Assembly (NCBI GenBank): GCA_036505635.1
Contig: DASXTC010000045.1
Coordinates: 62,001 to 126,000, forward strand
Length of the DNA: 64,000 bases
Source of the DNA: DASXTC01 sp036505635
GTDB lineage: Bacteria; Acidobacteriota; Polarisedimenticolia; JACPZX01; DASXTC01
Direction: 5' to 3'
Shown here: piece after piece, positions 33,640 through 42,949 of the stretch
How positions within the stretch are numbered: the stretch's first letter is position 1
Layout: every line of letters starts with the position of its first letter
Position numbers and translations under genes: made by a program
Notes under the pieces: model-generated
Database searches by the model: none
Seen by the model: the letters and a program-made list of their open reading frames with translations, nothing else
What the model was told of the DNA's origin: nothing

Positions 33640-34712
33640 TCGAAAAGACGATCGCCGTGGTGCCGGGGGACGGCATAGGCATCGATGTGACGCGCGAGGC
33701 GGTGAAGGTCCTGAAGACTCTCGAGGAGATCCTCTCCATCAGTCTCCGGATGACGGAGTACGACTACGGGGCCGACAGGTACCTCAGGACCGGCGTCAGC
33801 ATGCCGCCCGGCGGGCTCGACGACTTGCGCCGGTACGATGCGATCTTCATGGGAGCCTTCGGGGATCCGCGCGTGCCCGACATGAGACACGCCGCCGACA
33901 TCCTGCTCGGCACGCGCTTCGGGCTCGACCTGTACGCCAACATGCGCCCGGTCAGGCTCCTGCTCGACGAGCTCTGCCCGCTGAAAGGGCGCACCCGCGC
34001 TGACGTGGACTTCGTGGTGTTCCGCGAGAACACCGAGGGGCTCTATGTCGGCATGGGGGGCCGGTTCAAGAAGGACACACCCGATGAGATCGCCCTCCAG
34101 GAGGACGTCAACACGCGCAAGGGGGTCGAGCGGATCATCCGCCACGCCTTCGAATACGCGCGGGCGGCGGGGCGAGGCAAGGTCCTGATGAGCGACAAGG
34201 CCAATGTCCTGACCTACGGCCACGACCTGTGGCAACGGGTCTTCAGGATCGTCTCGGCGGAGTACCCCGACATCGCCGCCTCCCACATGTACGTCGACGC
34301 CCTGGCCATGCAGATGGTGAAGGATCCGTCGCAGTTCGAGGTGATCGTGACCTGCAACATGTTCGGCGACATCGTCACCGACATCGGGGCCCAGCTCCAG
34401 GGAGGCCTCGGGATGGCCGCCTCGGGAAACATCAACCCGGCCGGGACCTCCATGTTCGAGCCGGTGCACGGGTCGGCCCCCAAGTACGCCGGGCGCGACG
34501 TCGCAAACCCCGTGGGTGCCATACTGACGACGCAGATGCTGATGGCTCACATCGGCCTGCCCGAGGGCGCCCGTCTCATCGAAGAGGCGGTGGTGGCCTG
34601 CCTCGCTGCCCATCAGACGACGCGCGATCTGGGGGGCGACCTCGGCACGTCGGCCACGGGGGACGCCGTCTGCGCGCGGATGCGGGGCCTGGCGCGTTCA
34701 GCGGGGGGGTGA
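33636..34712 (+). CDS. Isopropylmalate/isocitrate dehydrogenase family protein
   Basis: Beta-hydroxyacid oxidative decarboxylase of 358 residues; NAD(P)- and Mg-dependent. Visible are VVPGDGIGIDV, the substrate arginines (ANMRPVRLL), RENTEGLYVG, the Lys/Asn pair SDKANVLTYG, the metal-binding DALAMQM and CNMFGDIVTDIGAQL, and the nucleotide loop EPVHGSAPKYAGRDVANP. 3-isopropylmalate dehydrogenase (LeuB) is most likely, but tartrate- or homoisocitrate-type activity cannot be excluded, since no other leucine genes are nearby. ATG overlaps the upstream stop by four bases; the 3' end overlaps the convergent beta-propeller gene by 15 bases. Confidence 0.85.
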   Translation: MIEKTIAVVPGDGIGIDVTREAVKVLKTLEEILSISLRMTEYDYGADRYLRTGVSMPPGGLDDLRRYDAIFMGAFGDPRVPDMRHAADILLGTRFGLDLYANMRPVRLLLDELCPLKGRTRADVDFVVFRENTEGLYVGMGGRFKKDTPDEIALQEDVNTRKGVERIIRHAFEYARAAGRGKVLMSDKANVLTYGHDLWQRVFRIVSAEYPDIAASHMYVDALAMQMVKDPSQFEVIVTCNMFGDIVTDIGAQLQGGLGMAASGNINPAGTSMFEPVHGSAPKYAGRDVANPVGAILTTQMLMAHIGLPEGARLIEEAVVACLAAHQTTRDLGGDLGTSATGDAVCARMRGLARSAGG

Positions 34713-35870
34713 GGGCGCCGCCGGATTCGGCGGCCCGAGGAGATCGATCCCGATGATCCGGGAAGATCCCTCTCCATAGCGGGCCGCTCCGATGACCACC
34801 ATCCGTCCCGCGCGCGCGGGAGGGGTCACGAAGCGTTCCTTGCCGGCCGGAAGCGAGAGCGAGGAGGCCTGAGTCCCCTCTGGCAGGCGGAAGCTCTCCA
34901 GCCGATCTGTGTTGAGCTGTGCGACCACCAGGAGGCTCCCCAGGACGAGGCTCTCCTGCCGAGGTCGCCGTCCGAGCCTCGCCTTCCACGCCAGATGGCC
35001 GTTGTCCGCCTCGACGCCGTAGAGATAGGTGTCGTAGGAGAAGAAAAAGACGCGCTGGCCGAAGAGCGTCAGCCGGCCGGCCAGGTCCCCCCCCGTGGGA
35101 TAGGACCAGAGGGATCGGCATCGGCCGCGCCCGAGTCTCACCGCGTGAAGCCTGTTATCGGCCGACCCGACGTACCCGCGCTTTCCGTTGCACAGAAGTG
35201 GTGTCGTGATCGACCCGCCGATCTTCTTTTTCCACCGCAGGGCGCCGGACGACGCGGTGAGCGACATCAGGGCGCCCTCGGCGGTGCCCACCAGGATCAT
35301 CTCGCCGCACTGCGCCGCGGGGACCGAGGGGGGGGATGGGAGGGGGACCTTCCACCGCACCGCGCCGTCGTTCGGATCGGCGAGCAGGATCGAGGGAGTC
35401 CCGGCGAGTGTGCCCGATACAGCGAGGCCCGCCTTGAGAACGGACGCGACCAGGTCGGTACCGGCCGGTCCGAGCGGGGTGCGCGCCGAAGGCCGGCCGT
35501 CCGCCGGATCGAGCAGGACGATCTCGAAGCTTTCCGCCGTACCGGACAGCACCGCGAGACGTCCATGCGCCAGGAGCGGGGGCATCGCGATGGGAGAGGC
35601 CAGGTCGGTCTGCCAGATGGGCGCGCCGCCGCCGGCACCGTAAGCGGTGACCCGGCCGGCTGGGGTGGACACGGCAAAGGCGTTCTCCAGCCCCGTGAGC
35701 ATGGGGGCCGAGGTGCCCTCCACGGGAACCTCGAAGGAGACGGAAAGGGGACGCGCGGGCGCCGGCGCGGCCTCCTCGATCAGCCGCTCCTCCCGGTGCC
35801 GCGTTCCCCGGTCCGAATGGGAGAGCCCGGCCGGCGCTATGGACAAGGCCAGCGCGCACGCGATGAACAT
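34698..35870 (-). CDS. Exported PQQ-like beta-propeller repeat protein
   Basis: 390 residues: signal peptide (1-17) followed by blade repeats of the PQQ/BamB type (AYGAGGGAPIWQTDL, LLADPNDGAVRWKVPL, LTASSGALRWKKKIGG, GVEADNGHLAWKARLG). Each blade shows the D/A-x-x-G-x-x-x-W core. No catalytic or heme sites are visible, so it is more likely a periplasmic or outer-membrane scaffold than a dehydrogenase. The very N-terminus after the signal is Arg/Glu-rich and non-repetitive. ATG at 35870; divergent from hisS. Confidence 0.8.
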   Translation of the reverse strand: MFIACALALSIAPAGLSHSDRGTRHREERLIEEAAPAPARPLSVSFEVPVEGTSAPMLTGLENAFAVSTPAGRVTAYGAGGGAPIWQTDLASPIAMPPLLAHGRLAVLSGTAESFEIVLLDPADGRPSARTPLGPAGTDLVASVLKAGLAVSGTLAGTPSILLADPNDGAVRWKVPLPSPPSVPAAQCGEMILVGTAEGALMSLTASSGALRWKKKIGGSITTPLLCNGKRGYVGSADNRLHAVRLGRGRCRSLWSYPTGGDLAGRLTLFGQRVFFFSYDTYLYGVEADNGHLAWKARLGRRPRQESLVLGSLLVVAQLNTDRLESFRLPEGTQASSLSLPAGKERFVTPPARAGRMVVIGAARYGEGSSRIIGIDLLGPPNPAAPSPPR

Positions 35871-35978
35871 GGCGCGGGCATTATAGCGACATCAGGCGGC
35901 TTTCCCGCCGCACGGACGTGTGGTACTTTCACCTGCCCCGAGCGGCAGGGGACCCCCCATCCAGTTGCGAGAGCCACG

Positions 35979-37256
35979 ATGAAGTTCACGGCGGCCAAAG
36001 GAACCAGAGACATACTGCCGGGAGAGGTCGAGATCTGGCAGCGCGTCGAGGCCTGCGCGCACAGGCTCTTCACCCTGTACGGCTTCCGGGAGATCCGGAC
36101 GCCCATCTTCGAGCCCACCGAGCTGTTCGGCAAGTCGACGGGCGCCGACACCGACATCGTCATCAAGGAGATGTACACCTTTCCGGACCGCTCGGATCGC
36201 TCGCTCACGCTGCGGCCCGAGGGGACTCCCGGCGTGGTGCGCGCGGCGATCGAGGAGGGCCTGCTGCGACGCGGCGACGTCGAGCGCCTCTATTACATCG
36301 GCCCGATGTTCCGCTACGAACGTCCCCAGAAGGGGCGTTACCGGCAGTTCTCCCAGATCGGCGTGGAGGTCTTCGGCTCCGCGCACCCCGCGATCGACGC
36401 CGAGGTGATGGAGATGGTCGTGGCGCTCTTCACGTCGCTCGGGATCGAGAGCGCCAGGCTGATGGTCAACTCCGTCGGGCACCCGGGGTGCCGGCCCGCG
36501 TACCGGGAGGCGCTGCGCGCGGCGTTGCTGCCCCGCAGCGACGAGCTGTGCGCCGACTGTCGGCGACGGCTCGACGTCAACCCTCTGCGGATCTTCGACT
36601 GCAAGGTGCCCGAGTGCGGGCGCATAAGGCAGGAGGCTCCCGTCATCCTCGATTATCTGTGCCAGGAGTGCGGCGACCACCTGCGACAGGTCCGCGAGTG
36701 CCTCGAGGCTCTCGAGGTCCCTCACGACCTGAACCCGCGTCTCGTGCGGGGCCTGGACTACTACACGAGGACGACATTCGAGGTCGCCAGCGACCGGCTC
36801 GGCGCGCAGAACGCGCTGTGCGGCGGCGGGCGCTACGACGACCTGGTGGCGTCGATGGGGGGCCCGCCCACGCCGGGATTCGGCTTCGCGATCGGCGCGG
36901 ATCGCCTGGTCATGGTGGTCGCCGAGAAAGGCGCTTGTCCGGTTCCGGCCGACGTCTATATTGTCCATCTCGGCGATGCGGCGCTGAAGGAGGCACTCTC
37001 GGCCGCGCGGCACCTCAGACGCCGTGGGCTGACCACCCGGCTCGACCCGGACGCCCGGGACATGAAGAAACAGATGGCGAAGGCGTCGGCATGGGGGGCG
37101 CGCCAGGCGCTCATCATCGGGGAGCAGGAGCTCACGCGGGGAGCCTACGCGCTGAAGAGGCTGGCCGATGGAAGACAGGTGGACGTGCCTGCCGGCAACT
37201 GGGACGAGATTAAACGGGAGGTCGCTCATGGAGGTCAAGACGCGCTCGGTGCCTGA
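35979..37256 (+). CDS. hisS: Histidyl-tRNA synthetase
   Basis: Class II synthetase of 425 residues. Motif 1 region FREIRTPIFEPTELF, motif 2 MFRYERPQKGRYRQFSQIGVE, histidine-binding boxes LVRGLDYYTRTTFE and CGGGRYDDL, motif 3 GFGFAIGADRLVM, and the anticodon-binding domain (about 330-425) ending near DVPAGNWDEIKRE. ATG at 35979; the long open frame upstream is spurious. The last 29 bases overlap aspS, so the two synthetases are coupled. Confidence 0.97.
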   Translation: MKFTAAKGTRDILPGEVEIWQRVEACAHRLFTLYGFREIRTPIFEPTELFGKSTGADTDIVIKEMYTFPDRSDRSLTLRPEGTPGVVRAAIEEGLLRRGDVERLYYIGPMFRYERPQKGRYRQFSQIGVEVFGSAHPAIDAEVMEMVVALFTSLGIESARLMVNSVGHPGCRPAYREALRAALLPRSDELCADCRRRLDVNPLRIFDCKVPECGRIRQEAPVILDYLCQECGDHLRQVRECLEALEVPHDLNPRLVRGLDYYTRTTFEVASDRLGAQNALCGGGRYDDLVASMGGPPTPGFGFAIGADRLVMVVAEKGACPVPADVYIVHLGDAALKEALSAARHLRRRGLTTRLDPDARDMKKQMAKASAWGARQALIIGEQELTRGAYALKRLADGRQVDVPAGNWDEIKREVAHGGQDALGA

Positions 37257-39021
37257 AAGAACCGGTCGCTGCGGCCTCCTGACCACGGCCGACGTCGGGC
37301 GCGAGGTGACGCTGGCGGGCTGGGTGCACCGGCGCCGGGACCACGGCAACCTGATCTTCATCGATCTGCGCGATCGCACCGGCCTCGTGCAGGTCGTGGC
37401 GAGACCCGAGGAGAGCGCCGGCGCGCACCGGACCGCCTCGGAGGTCCGCCCCGAGTTCGTGCTTTCGGTCACCGGAGCGGTGGCGCGCCGTGACGCGGCC
37501 AACGTGAACCCCAACATCCCCACCGGGGAGATCGAGGTCGTCGCGCAGCGGCTCGAGGTCCTGAACCGATCCGAGGTGCCTCCTTTCCCGATCGACGAGC
37601 AGGAGGGGACCGCCGCGGAGGAGCTGCGCCTCAAGTACAGGTTCCTCGACCTGAGACGCGCTCCCCTTCAGCGCACGCTGGCGATGCGGCACCGCATCGC
37701 GCTGGAGGCGAGGAAGTATCTCGACCAGGAGGGGTACCTCGAGCTGGAGACACCGATGCTGACCCGCTCGACGCCCGAGGGGGCCAGAGACTACGTGGTG
37801 CCGTCGCGCGTGCACCCGGGTTCGATCTACGCGCTGCCCCAGTCGCCCCAGATCTTCAAGCAGCTTTTCATGATCGCCGGTTTCGAGAAGTACTTCCAGA
37901 TCGCGCGATGCTTCCGCGACGAGGACCTGCGCGCCGACCGCCAGCCGGAGTTCACGCAGATCGACATCGAGGCCTCCTTCGTCGAGCCGGAGGACATCTA
38001 CGCTCTCGTGGAGGGGCTGATGCTCAGGGTCTTCGCCGCGGGGGAGCGCCCGTGGCCCTCGAAGGTGGGGCGCATCAGCTATCGCGAAGCCATCGATCGG
38101 TTCGGCAGCGACGCGCCCGACATGCGCTTCGGCGTCGAGATCCGCGACGTGACCGGGATGGCCGGCGGCTCCGGCTTCCCGGTCTTCGAGAAGGCGGCCG
38201 CGGCCGGGGGAGTGGTGCGCGGGATCGTCGCCCCGGGCTGCGCGCGCTACTCGCGGCGCGAGCTGGACGAGCTGACCGAGCACGCGAAGCGATTCGGTGC
38301 CGGCGGGCTCGTGTACTTCAAGAGGACCGACGCCGAGATCCAATCCCCCGCGATGAAGTTCCTCGACCCGGAGCGCGCGCGGGCGATGCTCGACGCTCTG
38401 GGGACCGCCCCCGGCGATCTGGCGCTCCTGGTGGCCGATGTCCGCGAGGCCGCGGCCAAGAGCCTCGGCGCCCTGCGACTCGAGATCGCGCGACGTGAGA
38501 AGCTCCGTCCGGCCTCCTCATGGGCGCTCACGTGGGTGGACGAATTCCCGATGTTCGAGCTGAGGCCCGAGGACCGCAGCGTCACCCCCTGCCATCATCC
38601 GTTCACGTCGCCGCTGCCCGAAGATCTGCAATTCCTCGAGAGCGATCCGCTTCGCGTGCGCGCGCGCGCCTACGACCTGGTGCTCAACGGGTGGGAGCTG
38701 GGCGGCGGCAGCATCAGGATCCACCAGGAGGAGATCCAGCGGCGGGTCTTCGCGGTGCTCAAGCTCACGCCGGAACAGGCGGAGGAGAAATTCGGCTTCT
38801 TCCTGCGGGCGTTGCGCTACGGCGCCCCGCCACATGGCGGCATCGCGCTGGGCCTCGATCGCATCGTGGCGCTGATGACCGAGTCGCCCTCCCTGAGGGA
38901 CGTGATCGCGTTTCCCAAGACCACCAGCGCCACCTGCCTGATGACCGGGTCCCCATCCCCCTTCGAGCCGGAGCAGCTCGAGGAGCTTCACCTGGCCCTG
39001 AGGCTGCCACCAGGCCCCTGA
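37228..39021 (+). CDS. aspS: Aspartyl-tRNA synthetase (bacterial type)
   Basis: 597 residues: N-terminal OB-fold anticodon domain (VTLAGWVHRRRDHGNLIFIDLRD), class II core (LRYRFLDLRR-like LKYRFLDLRRAPLQ, RDEDLRADRQPEFTQIDIE), the bacterial GAD insertion (about 310-400, AGGVVRGIVAPG) and motif 3 GIALGLDRIVAL. Whether it charges only Asp or also Asn cannot be told here. ATG at 37228 lies inside hisS after GGGAGG. Confidence 0.97.
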   Translation: MEVKTRSVPERTGRCGLLTTADVGREVTLAGWVHRRRDHGNLIFIDLRDRTGLVQVVARPEESAGAHRTASEVRPEFVLSVTGAVARRDAANVNPNIPTGEIEVVAQRLEVLNRSEVPPFPIDEQEGTAAEELRLKYRFLDLRRAPLQRTLAMRHRIALEARKYLDQEGYLELETPMLTRSTPEGARDYVVPSRVHPGSIYALPQSPQIFKQLFMIAGFEKYFQIARCFRDEDLRADRQPEFTQIDIEASFVEPEDIYALVEGLMLRVFAAGERPWPSKVGRISYREAIDRFGSDAPDMRFGVEIRDVTGMAGGSGFPVFEKAAAAGGVVRGIVAPGCARYSRRELDELTEHAKRFGAGGLVYFKRTDAEIQSPAMKFLDPERARAMLDALGTAPGDLALLVADVREAAAKSLGALRLEIARREKLRPASSWALTWVDEFPMFELRPEDRSVTPCHHPFTSPLPEDLQFLESDPLRVRARAYDLVLNGWELGGGSIRIHQEEIQRRVFAVLKLTPEQAEEKFGFFLRALRYGAPPHGGIALGLDRIVALMTESPSLRDVIAFPKTTSATCLMTGSPSPFEPEQLEELHLALRLPPGP

Positions 39022-39080
39022 GCGATTCCCGGCCACCTGCTCTAACCGATTGACTGCGTGTAGCTTAGGTCGTATACGCC

Positions 39081-39110
39081 TTGACACCTCGCGATCCAAG
39101 GTGGTACCTT
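39081..39110 (+). promoter_or_regulatory. Candidate promoter of phoH operon
   Basis: A perfect TTGACA (39081-39086) and, 18 bases on, TACCTT (39105-39110). The -10 ends only seven bases before the GTG at 39118, so the transcript would be nearly leaderless. Confidence 0.5.
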
Positions 39111-39117
39111 TCGGCCA

Positions 39118-40137
39118 GTGAAGAAGATCGAAGTCGCGGACACCATCCTGCCGGTGCTGTTCGGAACCAGGGACAGCCACCTGAAGTTCCTCGAGAGCCA
39201 CTTCCAGGTCGAGATCTCTGCGCGCGGGCGCGAGATTACGATCAAGGGGGAGCGGGCCAGCGAGACGATGGTCGCCGATTTCCTCCTCCAGCTCTCCGAT
39301 TTCCTGAGCCAGGGGCACGGACTGTCCGACGGCGACCTGGCCTACGCGGCCCGCGTGATGCAGGAGGAGGGGAGCGCCCAGCTGGACAAGCTGCTTCCCG
39401 GACAAATCAAGCCCTCCTCCCGCAAGTCGGTCTCCCCGAGAAGCCCCAATCAGGCGCGGTACATCGAGGCGATCCGTACCTGCGACATGGTCCTGGGAAT
39501 CGGGCCGGCCGGCACCGGAAAGACCTACCTGGCCGTGGCGATGGCGCTCTCCGATCTCAAGGAGCGCAAGGTCGAACGCATCATCCTGGCGCGCCCGGCC
39601 GTGGAGGCGGGGGAGAAGCTGGGGTTCCTTCCCGGCGATATGGCGCAGAAGGTGGAGCCGTACCTGAGGCCGCTGTACGACGCGATTTTCGACTTCCACA
39701 TGAAGGAGGAGGCCGACCGCCTCATCGAGAGGGGCATCATCGAGATCGCGCCGCTGGCCTTCATGAGGGGGCGCACCCTCAACGATTCATTCGTCATCCT
39801 CGACGAGGCCCAGAACACGACCTCGGAGCAGATGAAGATGTTTCTCACCCGCATCGGGTTCAACTCGAAAGCGGTCATCACCGGCGACATCACGCAGATC
39901 GATCTGCCGATCGGGAGGACATCCGGTCTGGTGGAGGCCGAGCATGTGGTGGGCGGGATCCCGGGCATCATGATCGTGCACTTCGACGAGACCGACGTGG
40001 TGCGCCATCCGCTGGTTCAGCGGATCATCGTGGCCTACGAGACGTTCCAGAACGGACGCGGCGGGTCCCCCGGGCAGACCGCCGCGCGCGGCCCCGCCGG
40101 CCAGCCGCCGGCCGTGAAGAGCGCCGGAAAGCCTTGA
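39118..40137 (+). CDS. phoH: PhoH-like ATPase
   Basis: 339-residue cytoplasmic P-loop ATPase. N-terminal KH-like part (about 1-90), Walker A GPAGTGKTYLAVAMAL (about 127-142), Walker B FVILDEAQNTT, and the arginine-containing LTRIGFNSKAVITGD. PhoH/YbeZ proteins work with YbeY in rRNA maturation and decay, and ybeY lies three genes downstream. GTG at 39118; no ribosome-binding site visible, see the promoter entry. Last 35 residues are Pro/Gly/Ala-rich. Confidence 0.93.
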   Translation: MKKIEVADTILPVLFGTRDSHLKFLESHFQVEISARGREITIKGERASETMVADFLLQLSDFLSQGHGLSDGDLAYAARVMQEEGSAQLDKLLPGQIKPSSRKSVSPRSPNQARYIEAIRTCDMVLGIGPAGTGKTYLAVAMALSDLKERKVERIILARPAVEAGEKLGFLPGDMAQKVEPYLRPLYDAIFDFHMKEEADRLIERGIIEIAPLAFMRGRTLNDSFVILDEAQNTTSEQMKMFLTRIGFNSKAVITGDITQIDLPIGRTSGLVEAEHVVGGIPGIMIVHFDETDVVRHPLVQRIIVAYETFQNGRGGSPGQTAARGPAGQPPAVKSAGKP

Positions 40138-40157
40138 CCCTCGCGGGGCCCTGACAG

Positions 40158-42509
40158 ATGAGCGAACGGGACGACGACAATCCGGACGGCGAGGGTCGCA
40201 GACGCCGAGGGCTATGGGCCGACCGGGGCCGCCGGGCCGTGTCCAGGCTGCATGAGTCCGCCGAGCGCCTCCTGGGACGCGACACGCTCTGGGCCGTCAT
40301 CCTCGTCGCGGTCCTGACACCGATCCTCTCGCTGCAGGAGTGCGGTCTCCCCGCGCCCGTCTATCAGGTGGGTGAGGTCGCCGCCGCCAGCATCAAGGCC
40401 CCCTGGGACATCGACCTGATCGACGAGCGCGCGACGCGGGAGCTCCTGGAGGCGGAGCGCGAGGCCTCGCCGCCCGTCTATGACCTCGTCGTGGATGCGT
40501 TCGACGAGCAGCGCCAGCGTCTCGCGGACCTCTTCTCGAGGGGACGCGAGGCGCTCGACCGGAGGCGCCCCGGCTCCCGGCCGGATGCCGGCCTGCTCGA
40601 TCGCCTACGCGAGGCGCTGCCGGCGTCCCAGCCGCCGATCCCGGACGAGGGGCTCTCCTTCCTCGTGCGGCAAGCCTTCTCGCCCGAGCTCGAGGCGATC
40701 GCCGCGCGGGTCCACTCCGCGGTGATGCAGGGGCGGATCGTGTCCAGCCGGGAGGAGCTTCCCCGGTCCGGGCCCATCGTCGTGCGCAACGTGGCGCCCG
40801 GAGCGGTCACCGAGTCGATCCTCGATTCGACCGGCTCGATTCGCGACATGGGAGACGCACGCGAGGCCCTTCGCGAGCGGATCTCGCGAGAGGCGGGAGG
40901 CTTCGGCGCGGCCGATCGCCGCGCGTTGGCCACCGCCCTCGGGCCGTTCGTCGGTCCCAATCTCACCTACAGCGCCAGCGCGACGGAGGCGCGCCGCGAG
41001 CAGCGGGCCGCTTCCCTGCCCAAGGTCTTCACGCGTATTCCCCGCGGCCGGATCATCGTGCGGGAGGGGGAGCTCTTCACCCGAGAGGACCTCGACATCC
41101 TGTCCAGGATGAAGACACGAGGCCCGATCGCGGTGGACTGGAGGGCCCTGGCCGGCAACGCGGTGCTGCTTTCGCTGCTGGTCCTCTTCATGCACCGTTA
41201 CGTGAGGGCGCATCAACGGGGCTTCAGGCGGGTGAGGAACCTGTACTCGCTCGTGCTCCTGACGTCGCTCCTGGTGACGGTCGGAGCGTGGGTGGGGATA
41301 TTCATCGCCGATTCGGTGGCCGACCGGATCGCCGTGGCGCCCTACAACGACCCGACCTCCTGGTACTGGGCGCTGCCGGTGTCGGCCGGCGCGATGCTGA
41401 TCACGCTGCTGGCCAACGGGAGAGTGGCCACGGTCGCCTCCGCGTTCATCGCGATGCTCTTCGGACTGGTCATGGGCTGGAGCGCTCCCGCGATGCTGTT
41501 CGCCCTCGTGTCGTCGTTCGCCGCCATCTACGGCATCAGCAAGTACGAGCGGCGCAGCGCGGTGCTCAAGGCGGCGGGCATCATCGGCATCGTCAACGTC
41601 CTGGTCGTGTTCGCGATCGACTGCGTCCGGGACGGTTTCAGCCAGCCCACCCGGGTCCTGCTCCAGATGGGCGCGGCGGCGCTCGGGGGCGCGCTGGCGG
41701 CCCCCGTGGTCTCCTTCAGCCTGCCGATCATGGAGTGGCTCTTCAACGTGCTGACCGACATCCGCCTGCTCGAGCTCTCGAACCTCGACAACAAGCTGCT
41801 GCGCCGCCTCTCGATGGAGGCGCCCGGCACGTACAACCACAGCATTATCGTGGGGACGCTGGCCGAGCAGGCCGCGGAGGAGATCGGGGCGCACGCGCTC
41901 CTGTGCAGGGTGGCGGCCTACTACCATGACATCGGCAAGATTTCCAGGCCCGAGTACTTCGTCGAGAACATGCGCGACGGGGCGAACCGCCACGACCGGC
42001 TCTCGCCCCGGATGTCGAGCCTGATCATCGCCAACCACGTCAAGGAGGGTCTGCGTCTCGCCGAGGAGCACAACCTCCCGCGGCAGATACGCGACATCAT
42101 CCCGCAGCACCACGGCACGCGGCTCATCACCTTCTTCTATCGCAAGGCGGAGCGCGAGGAGGACCCCGACGTGCCGGAGCTGGCGGAGTCCGACTATCGC
42201 TATCCAGGCCCCAAGCCCCAGAGCCGGGAAGCGGCGATCTTCATGATGGCCGACTCGGTCGAAGCGGCGGCCCGCACCGTGGAGGAGCCGACCCCGGCGC
42301 GGTTCGAGGAGGTGATCGGGACGGTCACGAACTCCATCATCCTGGACCACCAGCTCGATGATTGCGATCTGACGTTCAGCGATCTGAGCCGGATCCGGAT
42401 GTCGTTCCTCAAGACGCTCGCGGCGGTGCATCACCACAGGATCACGTACCCCGGCTTCGAGTTCGACGGGTCGCGGGCCAAGGGGCCCCGGGCGGTGGAA
42501 GCGGAATGA
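40158..42509 (+). CDS. 7TM-HD family phosphohydrolase (PgpH/YqfF-like)
   Basis: 783 residues: cytoplasmic N-tail, one membrane span (about 46-62), a large extracytoplasmic domain (about 63-315), a seven-helix membrane domain (about 325-545) and a cytoplasmic HD phosphodiesterase domain with NHSIIVGTLAEQAAEEIG, AAYYHDIGK and IIPQHHGTRLI. In Firmicutes this family degrades c-di-AMP. Whether the substrate here is c-di-AMP is not shown by the sequence, and no c-di-AMP synthase gene is in the window. Sits between phoH and ybeY, the typical arrangement. Confidence 0.93.
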   Translation: MSERDDDNPDGEGRRRRGLWADRGRRAVSRLHESAERLLGRDTLWAVILVAVLTPILSLQECGLPAPVYQVGEVAAASIKAPWDIDLIDERATRELLEAEREASPPVYDLVVDAFDEQRQRLADLFSRGREALDRRRPGSRPDAGLLDRLREALPASQPPIPDEGLSFLVRQAFSPELEAIAARVHSAVMQGRIVSSREELPRSGPIVVRNVAPGAVTESILDSTGSIRDMGDAREALRERISREAGGFGAADRRALATALGPFVGPNLTYSASATEARREQRAASLPKVFTRIPRGRIIVREGELFTREDLDILSRMKTRGPIAVDWRALAGNAVLLSLLVLFMHRYVRAHQRGFRRVRNLYSLVLLTSLLVTVGAWVGIFIADSVADRIAVAPYNDPTSWYWALPVSAGAMLITLLANGRVATVASAFIAMLFGLVMGWSAPAMLFALVSSFAAIYGISKYERRSAVLKAAGIIGIVNVLVVFAIDCVRDGFSQPTRVLLQMGAAALGGALAAPVVSFSLPIMEWLFNVLTDIRLLELSNLDNKLLRRLSMEAPGTYNHSIIVGTLAEQAAEEIGAHALLCRVAAYYHDIGKISRPEYFVENMRDGANRHDRLSPRMSSLIIANHVKEGLRLAEEHNLPRQIRDIIPQHHGTRLITFFYRKAEREEDPDVPELAESDYRYPGPKPQSREAAIFMMADSVEAAARTVEEPTPARFEEVIGTVTNSIILDHQLDDCDLTFSDLSRIRMSFLKTLAAVHHHRITYPGFEFDGSRAKGPRAVEAE

Positions 42510-42949
42510 GGACCTCCTTCGAGGCCTGCATCCAGGTCGAGGGGGGCGCCCCGCCGATCGAGCCGGCCGAGGCGAGGCGGCTCCTGCGCGCGCTGGCGAG
42601 ACGTCTGATGGTGCCGCGCGGGTCGATCGGTGTCCTGTTCGCGGACGACGCCAGACTCCGCCTCCTCAATAGGCGATATCGCGGGAAGGACCGCCCCACC
42701 GACGTGCTCTCCTTTCCGGCGGGTGAGGGAATGGCCGGCGGGCCGGGCGCGGGCCACCTGGGGGATATCGTGGTCTCCAGCGAGACGACCCGGAGGCAGG
42801 GACGGCAGCGACGGCACGGGGCCGCGCGCGAGGCGCGTCTCCTCCTCCTGCATGGATTCCTGCACCTCCTGGGCTACGATCACGAGAAGGACGACGGCCA
42901 GATGGATCTGCTCGAAGGGACGCTGCGATGGGAGATGATTCGCCGGTGA
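42506..42949 (+). CDS. ybeY: Endoribonuclease YbeY
   Basis: 147 residues. The zinc site HGFLHLLGYDHEKDDGQMD (three His) is complete, with RGKDRPTDVLSFP upstream in place of the usual YRxxDxPTDVLSFP. Acts in 16S rRNA 3' end maturation and ribosome quality control. ATG overlaps the upstream stop by four bases; the 3' end overlaps the next gene by 22 bases (or four, if that starts at 42946). Confidence 0.95.
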   Translation: MRTSFEACIQVEGGAPPIEPAEARRLLRALARRLMVPRGSIGVLFADDARLRLLNRRYRGKDRPTDVLSFPAGEGMAGGPGAGHLGDIVVSSETTRRQGRQRRHGAAREARLLLLHGFLHLLGYDHEKDDGQMDLLEGTLRWEMIRR

